Of a stretch of DNA of 5,122 nucleotides, positions 1 to 5,122 are shown one piece after another. Position numbers and translations under genes: made by a program. Each line of letters opens with the position of its first letter. The first letter of the stretch is position 1. This DNA is from an uncultured Longilinea sp. (lineage in GTDB: Bacteria > Chloroflexota > Anaerolineae > Anaerolineales > Anaerolineaceae). The stretch lies in the NCBI GenBank assembly GCA_937863945.1, contig CALMIB010000204.1, positions 1 to 5,122 of the forward strand, in the 5' to 3' direction. The notes beneath the pieces were generated by a model, which was not told where the DNA came from, did no database searches, and saw only the letters and a program-made list of their open reading frames with translations.

Positions 1-312
1 GCGAGGGTTGTTCACGCGGGCGATGGTCCGTTTGATTTGGTAGCGGTTGCGCGCCAGGTAGCACAGCACCAGGTTGATTTCATCGCTGGTGGTGCATGCT
101 GCCATCACATTGGCATGCTCAATGCCGGCCTGTTCCAGGACGGCCGGGTCCACGGGATTGCCCTCGTGGATAATTTCGGTTGGCAATTCTCTGTGCAACC
201 GGCTGAGGATTTCTTTGCGGGCTTCAATGACGTGAACTTCGTGATCCTGTTTAATCAAAATTCGAGCCAGTTGGGTTCCCGTTCGACCGCCACCTGCGAT
301 AACGACATACAT
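1..312 (-). CDS. TrkA-type RCK potassium-uptake regulatory protein, CeoC-like (partial, 3' end beyond left edge)
   Basis: The visible 104 N-terminal residues form a Rossmann-type RCK (TrkA-N) domain. The nucleotide-binding glycine motif GGGRTG lies at residues 7-12. An acidic residue (Glu30, in VIEARKE) ends the second strand where NAD(H)-binding RCK domains carry Asp or Glu. Later come the RCK-typical stretches IHEGNPVD (48-55), LEQAGIEHA (59-67) and TIARVNNPR (96-104). RCK proteins are cytoplasmic ligand-sensing subunits of potassium transporters. From memory, the segment resembles mycobacterial CeoC more than CeoB. The ATG at 312-310 is chosen because AGGAAGGAG (bases 319-327 read in reverse) lies six bases upstream. 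It begins 19 bases after the stop of the preceding RCK gene, so the two are surely co-transcribed. The rest of the protein, including any RCK-C domain, is outside the window. The family call is firm; the exact partner is inferred from context. Confidence 0.9.
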   Translation of the reverse strand, partial: MYVVIAGGGRTGTQLARILIKQDHEVHVIEARKEILSRLHRELPTEIIHEGNPVDPAVLEQAGIEHANVMAACTTSDEINLVLCYLARNRYQIKRTIARVNNPR

Positions 313-331
313 GCGATGCTCCTTCCTGGAT

Positions 332-988
332 TTATTTTGCGCTGAAACCAACGCGCTGGCGCAGCGCCGTGATCCCATCCAGGGTAGCGCTGATGTGAAC
401 AATATCATTTTCTTGAAGCACGAAATCTGCCGCCGGCAGAATCGATTTTCCGGCCCGGGTCAATGAAACGGGTACGGTCTCGGTCTGATCAAGCAAGGCC
501 TGTAAGGGCTTTCCATCCATGTTGGCCGGAACCTTTAGTTCATAGACTTCCACTTCACCATTGCCGGCCGAGAACACCGTACGGATTTCGGAATGGTAAA
601 TCATTTCCTCCAGGCGTTGTGCAGCCCACCCCGTGGCGCTGATTACCTGGATGTTGAAGACCTCGTACAACTCCCGGCAATTGGGATCATAGTTGCGCGC
701 GACCACGTTGTGGACGTGAAAGGCAACCTTGGCCGTCTGGGCAATGACCAGGTTCAACGCATCTGAATTCGTGACAGCCGCCACGGAGTCACTATGCTCG
801 ATCCCTGCGCGATGCAGCACATCATAACTCAGCGCGTCGCCTTCATAAAAACGGCCCTGAAAATCAGCGGGCAAGTGATTGAAAGCGGATGAATTGGCAT
901 CGATAACGGCCACATCATGCCCGCGCTGGTAGAGGCGGTATGCCAGCTCTGCTCCCATTCTTCCGCAACCCACGACGATGATGTTCAT
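332..988 (-). CDS. TrkA-type RCK potassium-uptake regulatory protein, CeoB-like (complete)
   Basis: A 218-residue protein with the usual two-part RCK layout. The N-terminal Rossmann domain (about 1-130) has the glycine motif GCGRMG at 7-12, Asp30 in VIDAN for binding the adenosine ribose, YEGDA at 48-52 and RAGIEHSDSVAAVTNSD at 60-76. A short beta-rich RCK-C (TrkA-C) domain follows at about 140-212, with VEVYELKVP and the typical DIVHISAT strand near 195-202. There are no membrane segments, so it should be a cytoplasmic, probably dimeric or tetrameric, subunit that gates a potassium transporter in response to NAD(H) or another nucleotide. From memory it closely resembles mycobacterial CeoB, including the AFNxLPxxF region near residues 35-43. 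The ATG at 988-986 is supported by AAGAGGT (995-1001 in reverse), six bases upstream. It starts 21 bases after the permease stop, so it is the second gene of the operon. The ligand cannot be told from sequence. Confidence 0.93.
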   Translation of the reverse strand: MNIIVVGCGRMGAELAYRLYQRGHDVAVIDANSSAFNHLPADFQGRFYEGDALSYDVLHRAGIEHSDSVAAVTNSDALNLVIAQTAKVAFHVHNVVARNYDPNCRELYEVFNIQVISATGWAAQRLEEMIYHSEIRTVFSAGNGEVEVYELKVPANMDGKPLQALLDQTETVPVSLTRAGKSILPAADFVLQENDIVHISATLDGITALRQRVGFSAK

Positions 989-1009
989 TAATTTACCTCT
1001 TGAGGATGT

Positions 1010-2953
1010 TTATTCAACCTGATAGGGGACTTCGTTGATGACGATTCCCGGGCGGTTTAGTAAGACGTTCCGCAGTGCGTCTGCTGTGCGCATGTGCAAT
1101 ATTGAAGTCATGATATTGGGTGTCACAAACTGTGGCACAACCACGGTGATGACCTCATTCGGTTGGCGCTTTTCATCGATATCATCAATGTAAGCCAGCA
1201 GGGGCTCTATGAGCAGCCGGTATGGCGATTCAAGAATCACCAACCGAATCCCATCGCCCCAGGTTTCCCATTTCGTTTTGAGCTTATCCGCCTCTACGGG
1301 ATCAATGGAGACGTGAACGGCGGTGATATCGTCCGACAGGGTGCGGGCATAGCGCAGCGCAGCCATGGTTCCGCGGTGAACACCAGACACTGCCAGTATG
1401 ACGCGGTTCCGAGCAATGTGCGGCGGCGCGCCAAAATGATCCAGCGAGAGCCGCTTTGCCACCGATTGATAATGCCGGTGGATCGCCAGGAACAAGCCCA
1501 CTAACAATGGGATCAGGATGATCACAATGTAAGCGCCGGTGGCGAATTTAGTGATGGCAAACACCATCATCACCACAAACGTGACCAGCGCCCCCACGCC
1601 GTTGATGATCATCTTGGTCAACCAATGCGGATCGTGATGCAAAACTGAACCGCGTTCCTGCTTCTCCTCGCCGGGCTTTAATTTCCCCGACTTGTACCAC
1701 CGATAGGCCATGCCGGATTGCGAAAGCGTGAAGGATAAAAACACGCCAATTGCATATAACGGAATCAGGCGGGTAACGTTGGCGGAAAAGAGAATAATAA
1801 GCAGAATAGCAGCGCCTGCCAGCATGGCGATGCCGCGCGAGTAAACCAGGCGGCTGCCGCGGTAAGTCAACTGGCGGGGCAAATAGCCGTCGCCGGCGGT
1901 TAATGCAGCCAACCAGGGGAACCCCGCGAAGGCAGTATTGGCAGCCATCATTAGAATAACCGTCGTTGAAACAATCGTCGCCAGGTAGATAAATCCGCGG
2001 TCGCCAAAAACGGTGCGCGCCAGTTGCGAGATAACGGTCTCTTCTTCGGATGGCAATGCGCCAACCTGATGCGACAGGAAGGTGATGCCGAGCATCAGGG
2101 AGCCCAGGATACAGGCCATCATGATCAGGGTGATGCCGGCGTTTTTACTGCGCGGCTCTTTGAATGCCGTGATGCCATTGGAAATGGCCTCAACGCCGGT
2201 CAGAGCGGTGGTGCCGCTGGAAAAAGCCTTTAGAATCAGGAAAATGGTGACGGGTTGAACGACGTCATGCATCAAATCTTGGGGCGGATTGGCCACCTGT
2301 CCCAGCGTGCCGGTTACCAGGAAACGGAAAAAGCCGACGCCGACGGTCAGGAACATCATCAGAACAAAGAAGTAGGAGGGAATGGCAAAGGCGCTGCCCG
2401 ATTCTTTGATTCCGCGCAGGTTGACCACCATGATGAACACAACCATCGCCACCGCAATTGGCACGCGGTAGGCCTCAAACGCGGGCGCCGCAGACACAAT
2501 CTGGGCAACGCCGGAGGAGATGGACACCGCCACGGTGAGGATGTAGTCGGTCAACAACGCCGCCGCCGCGATCATCGCCGGGTACTCGCCCAGGTTATCC
2601 CGTGAAACGATGTATGCCCCGCCGCCGTTGGTATAAGTATGGATGGTCTGCTCGTAAGAAAGCGTCAGAATGGCGAGCAAGATCACGATGGCAATGGCCA
2701 GCGGAATGGAATAGCCAAGGCCGGCTGTTCCAGCCGCCGCCAGGACAATCAACATTTCCTGCGGCGCATAAGCCACCGAAGACATCGCATCGGAAGAAAA
2801 AACTGCCAGACCAATGAACTTGCCAATCGTCTGCTGGTCAGAATCTGCCGTTCTCAGCGGCCGGCCAATCAGCCAGGTGCGAACTGAAGGTTTGGTCTTG
2901 TAATCGCCAACCCGGCGGACAACGGTCGTGCCATTGCGGTCTTCAAGATTCAT
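1010..2953 (-). CDS. kimA: KimA-like APC/KUP-type potassium permease with C-terminal USP-like domain
   Basis: With this start the protein has 647 residues. It has about 12 hydrophobic segments (roughly 45-75, 79-99, 125-150, 163-180, 186-215, 232-256, 271-295, 320-345, 372-390, 394-412, 448-470, 472-491) and a soluble tail (500-647) containing a USP-like fold (NRVILAVSGVHRGTMAAL, about 516-533). It matches remembered Bacillus subtilis KimA (YdaO), a proton-coupled potassium importer inhibited by c-di-AMP. Residues reported for potassium or proton handling there appear conserved with near-identical spacing: Asp55 and Tyr62 (SSDAMSSVAYAP), Asp136, Thr140 and Ser144 (DYILTVAVS), Thr252 and Glu255 (LTGVEAISNG), and Tyr400 (PLYAIGVF). 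The open frame extends upstream to 3121, but a strong promoter at 3015-3042 predicts transcription starting near 3008. Only ATGs at 2989, 2965 and 2953 would then be translated, and none has a clear Shine-Dalgarno site. 2953 is chosen because it best fits the family N-terminus; 2989 is the main alternative. It is the first gene of the operon with two RCK genes. Potassium specificity is inferred. Confidence 0.88.
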   Translation of the reverse strand: MNLEDRNGTTVVRRVGDYKTKPSVRTWLIGRPLRTADSDQQTIGKFIGLAVFSSDAMSSVAYAPQEMLIVLAAAGTAGLGYSIPLAIAIVILLAILTLSYEQTIHTYTNGGGAYIVSRDNLGEYPAMIAAAALLTDYILTVAVSISSGVAQIVSAAPAFEAYRVPIAVAMVVFIMVVNLRGIKESGSAFAIPSYFFVLMMFLTVGVGFFRFLVTGTLGQVANPPQDLMHDVVQPVTIFLILKAFSSGTTALTGVEAISNGITAFKEPRSKNAGITLIMMACILGSLMLGITFLSHQVGALPSEEETVISQLARTVFGDRGFIYLATIVSTTVILMMAANTAFAGFPWLAALTAGDGYLPRQLTYRGSRLVYSRGIAMLAGAAILLIILFSANVTRLIPLYAIGVFLSFTLSQSGMAYRWYKSGKLKPGEEKQERGSVLHHDPHWLTKMIINGVGALVTFVVMMVFAITKFATGAYIVIILIPLLVGLFLAIHRHYQSVAKRLSLDHFGAPPHIARNRVILAVSGVHRGTMAALRYARTLSDDITAVHVSIDPVEADKLKTKWETWGDGIRLVILESPYRLLIEPLLAYIDDIDEKRQPNEVITVVVPQFVTPNIMTSILHMRTADALRNVLLNRPGIVINEVPYQVE

Positions 2954-3014
2954 TGTCGCTCGCATCAATACGGTGATGCTGCCATCCATTGGTTTTGTGT
3001 TAACAGAGCGGTGG

Positions 3015-3042
3015 ATTATACTACGGACTGTGACCGGGTCAA
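3015..3042 (-). promoter_or_regulatory. Sigma-70-type promoter of the KimA-RCK-RCK operon
   Basis: Read on the minus strand, TTGACC (3042-3037) is followed after 16 bases by a perfect TATAAT (3020-3015). The -35 matches consensus at five of six positions. Transcription should start near 3008-3010, leaving a leader of about 19 bases to the ATG at 2989 or about 55 bases to the ATG at 2953. This argues against the longer in-frame extension of the permease, which would begin upstream of the promoter. The leader is too short to hold a c-di-AMP (ydaO-type) riboswitch. Confidence 0.75.
3031..3041. promoter_or_regulatory. Perfect 11-base palindrome over the -35 box, possible operator
   Basis: TGACC-G-GGTCA is an exact 5-1-5 inverted repeat that covers most of the -35 hexamer of the potassium-operon promoter. 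A repressor bound here would block RNA polymerase. The arms are short, and part of the symmetry comes from the -35 sequence itself, so it could be chance. No regulator gene lies in the window to pair with it. Confidence 0.3.
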
Positions 3043-3096
3043 GGAAACCCGGAGCAAGGCATAATCCAGGCCGAAAACCAAAGCCTAAGATTCCAA

Positions 3097-3114
3097 GGAA
3101 AACTTTAATTTTCC
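3097..3114. repeat. AT-rich inverted repeat in the divergent intergenic region
   Basis: GGAAAA-CTTTAA-TTTTCC is a perfect 6-6-6 inverted repeat. It lies midway between the two divergent promoters, upstream of both predicted start points. It may be a protein-binding site or an accidental AT-rich symmetry. It lacks the GC-rich stem of a terminator. Confidence 0.3.
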
Positions 3115-3163
3115 GGGCCACCGGCTTTCATTATATCGGAAATTGTACAGCCGGATGGGTGAA

Positions 3164-3192
3164 TCGTTGCATGAGTCCATTTCGCGTATAAT
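3164..3192 (+). promoter_or_regulatory. Probable promoter of the lactate dehydrogenase gene
   Basis: A perfect -10 box TATAAT lies at 3187-3192, predicting a start near 3198-3200 and a leader of about 19 bases that contains the ribosome-binding site. The -35 is poor: the best-spaced hexamer (TCGTTG, 3164-3169, 17 bases away) matches consensus at only two positions. A nearer TTGCAT (3167-3172) would leave only 14 bases. There is no extended -10 TG. A weak -35 often marks a promoter that needs an activator, but that is inference. Confidence 0.55.
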
Positions 3193-3195
3193 GGA
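3176..3195. promoter_or_regulatory. Inverted repeat over the ldh -10 box, possible operator
   Basis: TCCATT (3176-3181) and AATGGA (3190-3195) form a perfect 6-8-6 inverted repeat whose right arm overlaps the TATAAT box. This position suits a repressor of lactate dehydrogenase, for example a redox or metabolite sensor. The similarity to any known operator (such as Rex sites) is not convincing, so the call rests only on symmetry and position. Confidence 0.25.
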
Positions 3196-3205
3196 TCGCA
3201 ATGAG

Positions 3206-3214
3206 AAAGGAGGT
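3206..3214 (+). promoter_or_regulatory. Near-perfect Shine-Dalgarno site that fixes the ldh start
   Basis: AAAGGAGGT is almost the full complement of the 16S rRNA 3' end. Its core AGGAGG ends four bases before the ATG at 3218. The site decides the start of the lactate dehydrogenase and suggests high translation. It contrasts with the permease across the divergent region, whose candidate starts have no recognisable site. Confidence 0.85.
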
Positions 3215-3217
3215 TAG

Positions 3218-4177
3218 ATGACCCACACACACGGACATCCCACCCGCGTAGCTATTGTCGGAGCCGGCAATGTCGGCGCGACGTTTGCTTATTCCCTGTT
3301 GATCAGCGGGCTTTCCAGCGAAATCGTGCTCATTGACGCCAACCGCGCCAAAGCGGAAGGCGAAGCCATGGACCTGATGCACGCCGTCCCGCTCGGGCGT
3401 CCCACACGCGTTTGGGCCGGCTCGTACGAGGACTGCGCCGGAGCCGCTGTGACCGTGGTGACCGCCGGCAGCGCGCAACGCCCAGGCGAAACCCGCCTGG
3501 ACCTGGCGGCCCGCAATACCGAAATCTTCCGCCAGATTATTCCAAGCATCGTCAGCAACAATCCCGACGGCATGTTAGTGATTGCAACCAATCCGGTGGA
3601 CGTGCTGACCTATGCATCGCTGAAAATTTCCGGGCTTCCTCCGGCGCGAGTCATCGGTTCTGGAACGATCCTGGATACAGCCCGGTTCCGCTACCTGCTC
3701 AGCCAGCATTTTGACGTCGATCCGCGCTCGGTGCATGCGATCATCATTGGTGAACACGGCGACAGCGAAGTGCCCGTCTGGTCGCTGGCCAACCTGGCCG
3801 GCATGCGCCTGCCAATCTATTGCGCGGCCAACGGTATGCAATGCACCTCTGAAACGCTGACCGAAATCTTCCAGCAGACGCGCGACGCTGCTTATCACAT
3901 CATCGAACGCAAGGGCGCCACCTATTACGCCATTGCCAGCGGCCTGACCCGCCTGGTGGAAGCCATCATCCGCGATCAAAGCACGGTTATGTCCGTTTCC
4001 AGCCTGATCCTGGATTACTATGGCATTAACGATGTGTGCTTCAGTTTACCGTCGGTCGTCGATGGCGGCGGCGTGGAGCGCGTGATTAAGCTGGAATTGC
4101 AGGATGATGAGTTGACCGGGCTGCGAAAGTCGGCCGATGTGCTGAAAAGCACGCTGCACCAATTGAAACTGCAATAA
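3218..4177 (+). CDS. ldh: L-lactate dehydrogenase (NAD-dependent, FBP-site residues present)
   Basis: A 319-residue cytoplasmic enzyme converting pyruvate and NADH to L-lactate and NAD+ (EC 1.1.1.27), a normal length for the family. The Rossmann motif GAGNVG is at 15-20, and Asp40 (VLIDAN) favours NAD over NADP. The specificity loop reads SAQRPGETRLDL (85-96). Gln87 takes the position of Gln102 in LDH numbering, where malate dehydrogenases carry Arg, so lactate rather than malate is the likely product. The catalytic set is present: Arg93 (Arg109), Asp153 (Asp168), Arg156 (Arg171) and His180 (His195, in GEHGDSE), with TNPVD at 124-128. Arg158 and His173 correspond to Arg173 and His188, which bind fructose-1,6-bisphosphate in allosteric bacterial enzymes, so glycolytic activation is likely. 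It is the only plus-strand gene here and is divergent from the potassium operon. A malate dehydrogenase of the LDH-like group is the alternative, disfavoured by Gln87. Confidence 0.95.
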   Translation: MTHTHGHPTRVAIVGAGNVGATFAYSLLISGLSSEIVLIDANRAKAEGEAMDLMHAVPLGRPTRVWAGSYEDCAGAAVTVVTAGSAQRPGETRLDLAARNTEIFRQIIPSIVSNNPDGMLVIATNPVDVLTYASLKISGLPPARVIGSGTILDTARFRYLLSQHFDVDPRSVHAIIIGEHGDSEVPVWSLANLAGMRLPIYCAANGMQCTSETLTEIFQQTRDAAYHIIERKGATYYAIASGLTRLVEAIIRDQSTVMSVSSLILDYYGINDVCFSLPSVVDGGGVERVIKLELQDDELTGLRKSADVLKSTLHQLKLQ

Positions 4178-4181
4178 ACCG

Positions 4182-4251
4182 CGAAACCGGCATCATATTT
4201 TTTACGCAAACAAAACACGGGCCAATCCTCGGACTGTGTTTCCGGTTACGC
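4182..4251. repeat. Nested inverted repeats in the convergent spacer
   Basis: CGAAACCGG (4182-4190) and CCGGTTACG (4243-4251) are complementary at eight of nine positions. They enclose a second pair, AAACAC (4213-4218) and GTGTTT (4236-4241). The span bridges the stop of lactate dehydrogenase and the stop of the MtaB-like gene, and the outer right arm includes that gene's stop codon. It could fold into a branched 3' structure in either transcript. No U-run follows the outer arm on either strand, so the outer pair is not a classical terminator. Confidence 0.3.
4213..4241 (-). terminator. Possible intrinsic terminator downstream of the MtaB-like gene
   Basis: On the minus strand, a stem of AAACACAG against CCGTGTTT (seven of eight pairs plus one G-U) with a 13-base loop starts a few bases after the stop codon. 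It is followed by a T-rich stretch (TGTTTG). The stem is AT-rich at its base and the U-tract is interrupted, so efficiency is doubtful. On the plus strand no U-run follows the stem; the T-run at 4197-4203 precedes it and has only a weak 3-bp stem upstream. No good separate terminator for ldh is visible. Confidence 0.35.
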
Positions 4252-5122
4252 TTCGTCCGCGGTCAAAATTCCCAACAAACCGTCGTCGTTCAGATCGATC
4301 AGTTGCACCCGGCTGAACTGGTTCCACAGGCGCCGCGGGGCAAACGCGGTGACTTTCAGATAATGATCGGTCAGCCCGTGCAAGCGCCAGCCTTGCGGGC
4401 CGACCGAATCGGTGGCTTCCCACAGAACGGTGACCTCGCGTCCCACCTGGCGTTTCTGGAACTGGCGGGCGCTGTGCGCCAGCACGTTCCGGAGCATGGC
4501 GCCGCGCTGTTTGCGTACCTCGTGGGCAACGCTGCCCGCCATGCGCGCCGCGGCTGTGCCAGGCCGTTCGGAGTAGGTGAACACATGCCCGCCGGCAAAT
4601 TCCATCTGCTCCACAAATTGCAGACTTTCGGCAAATTCAGCATCGGGTTCGCCCGGGAAGCCGGCGATGAGATCGGTGGTGATAGCCATGTCGCTTGAAA
4701 CACCGCGCGCCTGTTGAACCAATTTGGCAAAACTTTGCGGGGTGGTTTTGCGTGCCATGCGGTGCAGCGTGGCCGCCGAGCCAGATTGCAGCGGCAGGTG
4801 CAGGTGACGGCACAGGCGCGGGTTCTCCCACAGGCTGAAGAAGGTTTCCCCCAAATCCCAGGGCTCCAGCGACGACAGGCGTAACCGCGGGATCTCGGTC
4901 TCCTTCAGAATGGCGCCGATCAGGTGGGAAAGGTGCAGCGGGCGGTCGAAATCGCTGCCCCACGACCCCAGGTGCACGCCGGAGAGCACCACTTCATTGG
5001 CTCCGCCCTGCTGAGCGGCAATCACTTCGGTGATGATCTGTGAAATCGGCATGCTGCGGCCCTCGCCGCGCGCGATGCGCGTAATGCAAAAGGTGAAATG
5101 GTTATCGCATCCATCTTGCACC
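4246..5122 (-). CDS. mtaB: MtaB-like tRNA (t6A37) methylthiotransferase, C-terminal part; radical-SAM motif lacks one cysteine
   Basis: The visible 291 codons (plus one base at the edge) cover the radical-SAM domain and the C-terminal TRAM-like domain. The N-terminal UPF0004/MTTase domain and the true start lie beyond the right edge. The family adds a methylthio group to N6-threonylcarbamoyladenosine at tRNA position 37. From the right edge inward (numbering the first full codon, GTG, as 1), motifs are GCDNHFTFC (4-12), ARGEGRS (17-23), VVLSGVHLGSWG (44-55), LHLPLQSGS (107-115), TTDLIAGFPGE (148-158), YSERPGTAAARM (183-194) and, in the TRAM part, GLTDHYLKV (249-257). These fit B. subtilis YqeV/MtaB better than MiaB or RimO. 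The cluster motif should be CxxxCxxC, but the middle position is Phe9 (codon TTC at 5097-5095); Cys5 and Cys12 remain. If real, this should cripple [4Fe-4S]/SAM chemistry. The remaining frame shows no other damage. The gene converges on ldh. Confidence 0.9.
   Translation of the reverse strand, partial: VQDGCDNHFTFCITRIARGEGRSMPISQIITEVIAAQQGGANEVVLSGVHLGSWGSDFDRPLHLSHLIGAILKETEIPRLRLSSLEPWDLGETFFSLWENPRLCRHLHLPLQSGSAATLHRMARKTTPQSFAKLVQQARGVSSDMAITTDLIAGFPGEPDAEFAESLQFVEQMEFAGGHVFTYSERPGTAAARMAGSVAHEVRKQRGAMLRNVLAHSARQFQKRQVGREVTVLWEATDSVGPQGWRLHGLTDHYLKVTAFAPRRLWNQFSRVQLIDLNDDGLLGILTADEA

Noticed and set aside
2024..2887. Several plus-strand open frames of 70-116 codons across the permease gene
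   Set aside because: They lie antisense to a well-supported gene, have low-complexity His/Arg/Gln-rich translations, and have no convincing ribosome-binding sites.
3130..3135. A second minus-strand TATAAT box upstream of the permease
   Set aside because: The hexamer at the right spacing (CCATCC) does not resemble a -35, and the much better promoter at 3015-3042 lies closer to the gene. I kept it only as a possible minor start.
3131..3979. Minus-strand open frames of 100-134 codons within ldh
   Set aside because: They are antisense shadows of a conserved enzyme, a common effect in GC-rich coding sequence, with no family resemblance.
3218..4177. Malate dehydrogenase as the identity of the plus-strand gene
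   Set aside because: The specificity loop has Gln at the position that is Arg in malate dehydrogenases, and the GETRLDL sequence that follows is typical of lactate dehydrogenases.
4178..4205. Intrinsic terminator for ldh formed by CCG...CGG and the T-run at 4197-4203
   Set aside because: The stem would have only three base pairs and is separated from the T-run by about seven bases, so it does not meet the usual terminator pattern.
4303..4698. A 131-codon plus-strand open frame opposite the MtaB-like gene
   Set aside because: The opposite strand encodes clear methylthiotransferase motifs throughout this stretch. The antisense translation resembles no known protein.

Overview
The window looks like ordinary chromosomal DNA of a free-living bacterium with moderate-to-high GC. 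It is most likely from the Chloroflexota (Anaerolineae-like). That guess rests on remembered protein similarity and on the KimA-like permease sitting next to a pair of TrkA/RCK proteins, an arrangement otherwise familiar from Actinobacteria. I see no mobile element, CRISPR array, tRNA or rRNA. Both edges cut through genes.

Layout. Positions 1-2953 hold a minus-strand operon, read right to left. It starts with a KimA/APC-type potassium permease with a C-terminal USP-like domain (2953 to 1010). A complete TrkA-type RCK protein resembling mycobacterial CeoB follows (988 to 332), then a second RCK protein resembling CeoC that runs off the left edge (312 to 1). The gaps between these genes are 21 and 19 bases, and both RCK genes have good Shine-Dalgarno sites. 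Positions 2954-3217 are a divergent control region. It carries a near-consensus sigma-70-type promoter for the potassium operon (TTGACC, 16 bases, TATAAT), a TATAAT box for the plus-strand gene, and small palindromes over both promoters. Positions 3218-4177 encode an L-lactate dehydrogenase on the plus strand that retains the fructose-1,6-bisphosphate-site residues. Positions 4178-4245 are a short convergent spacer with inverted repeats. Positions 4246-5122 are the C-terminal part of a minus-strand MtaB-like tRNA methylthiotransferase that runs off the right edge.

How the genes may work together. The permease and two RCK proteins form a plausible potassium-uptake unit: a membrane transporter with its own USP-like domain plus two separate NAD/nucleotide-sensing subunits. 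The lactate dehydrogenase shares only the intergenic region with it. Any link, such as redox (NADH/NAD+) sensing by the RCK proteins, is inference. The tRNA-modification gene appears unrelated.

The most unusual point is in the MtaB-like gene. The radical-SAM cluster motif CxxxCxxC lacks its middle cysteine and reads C-DNH-F-TF-C, while the rest of the visible protein looks intact. This could be a single-base sequencing or assembly error, a recent inactivating mutation, or a real divergence. The second point is the KimA-RCK-RCK operon itself, which suggests RCK control of a KimA-type transporter.
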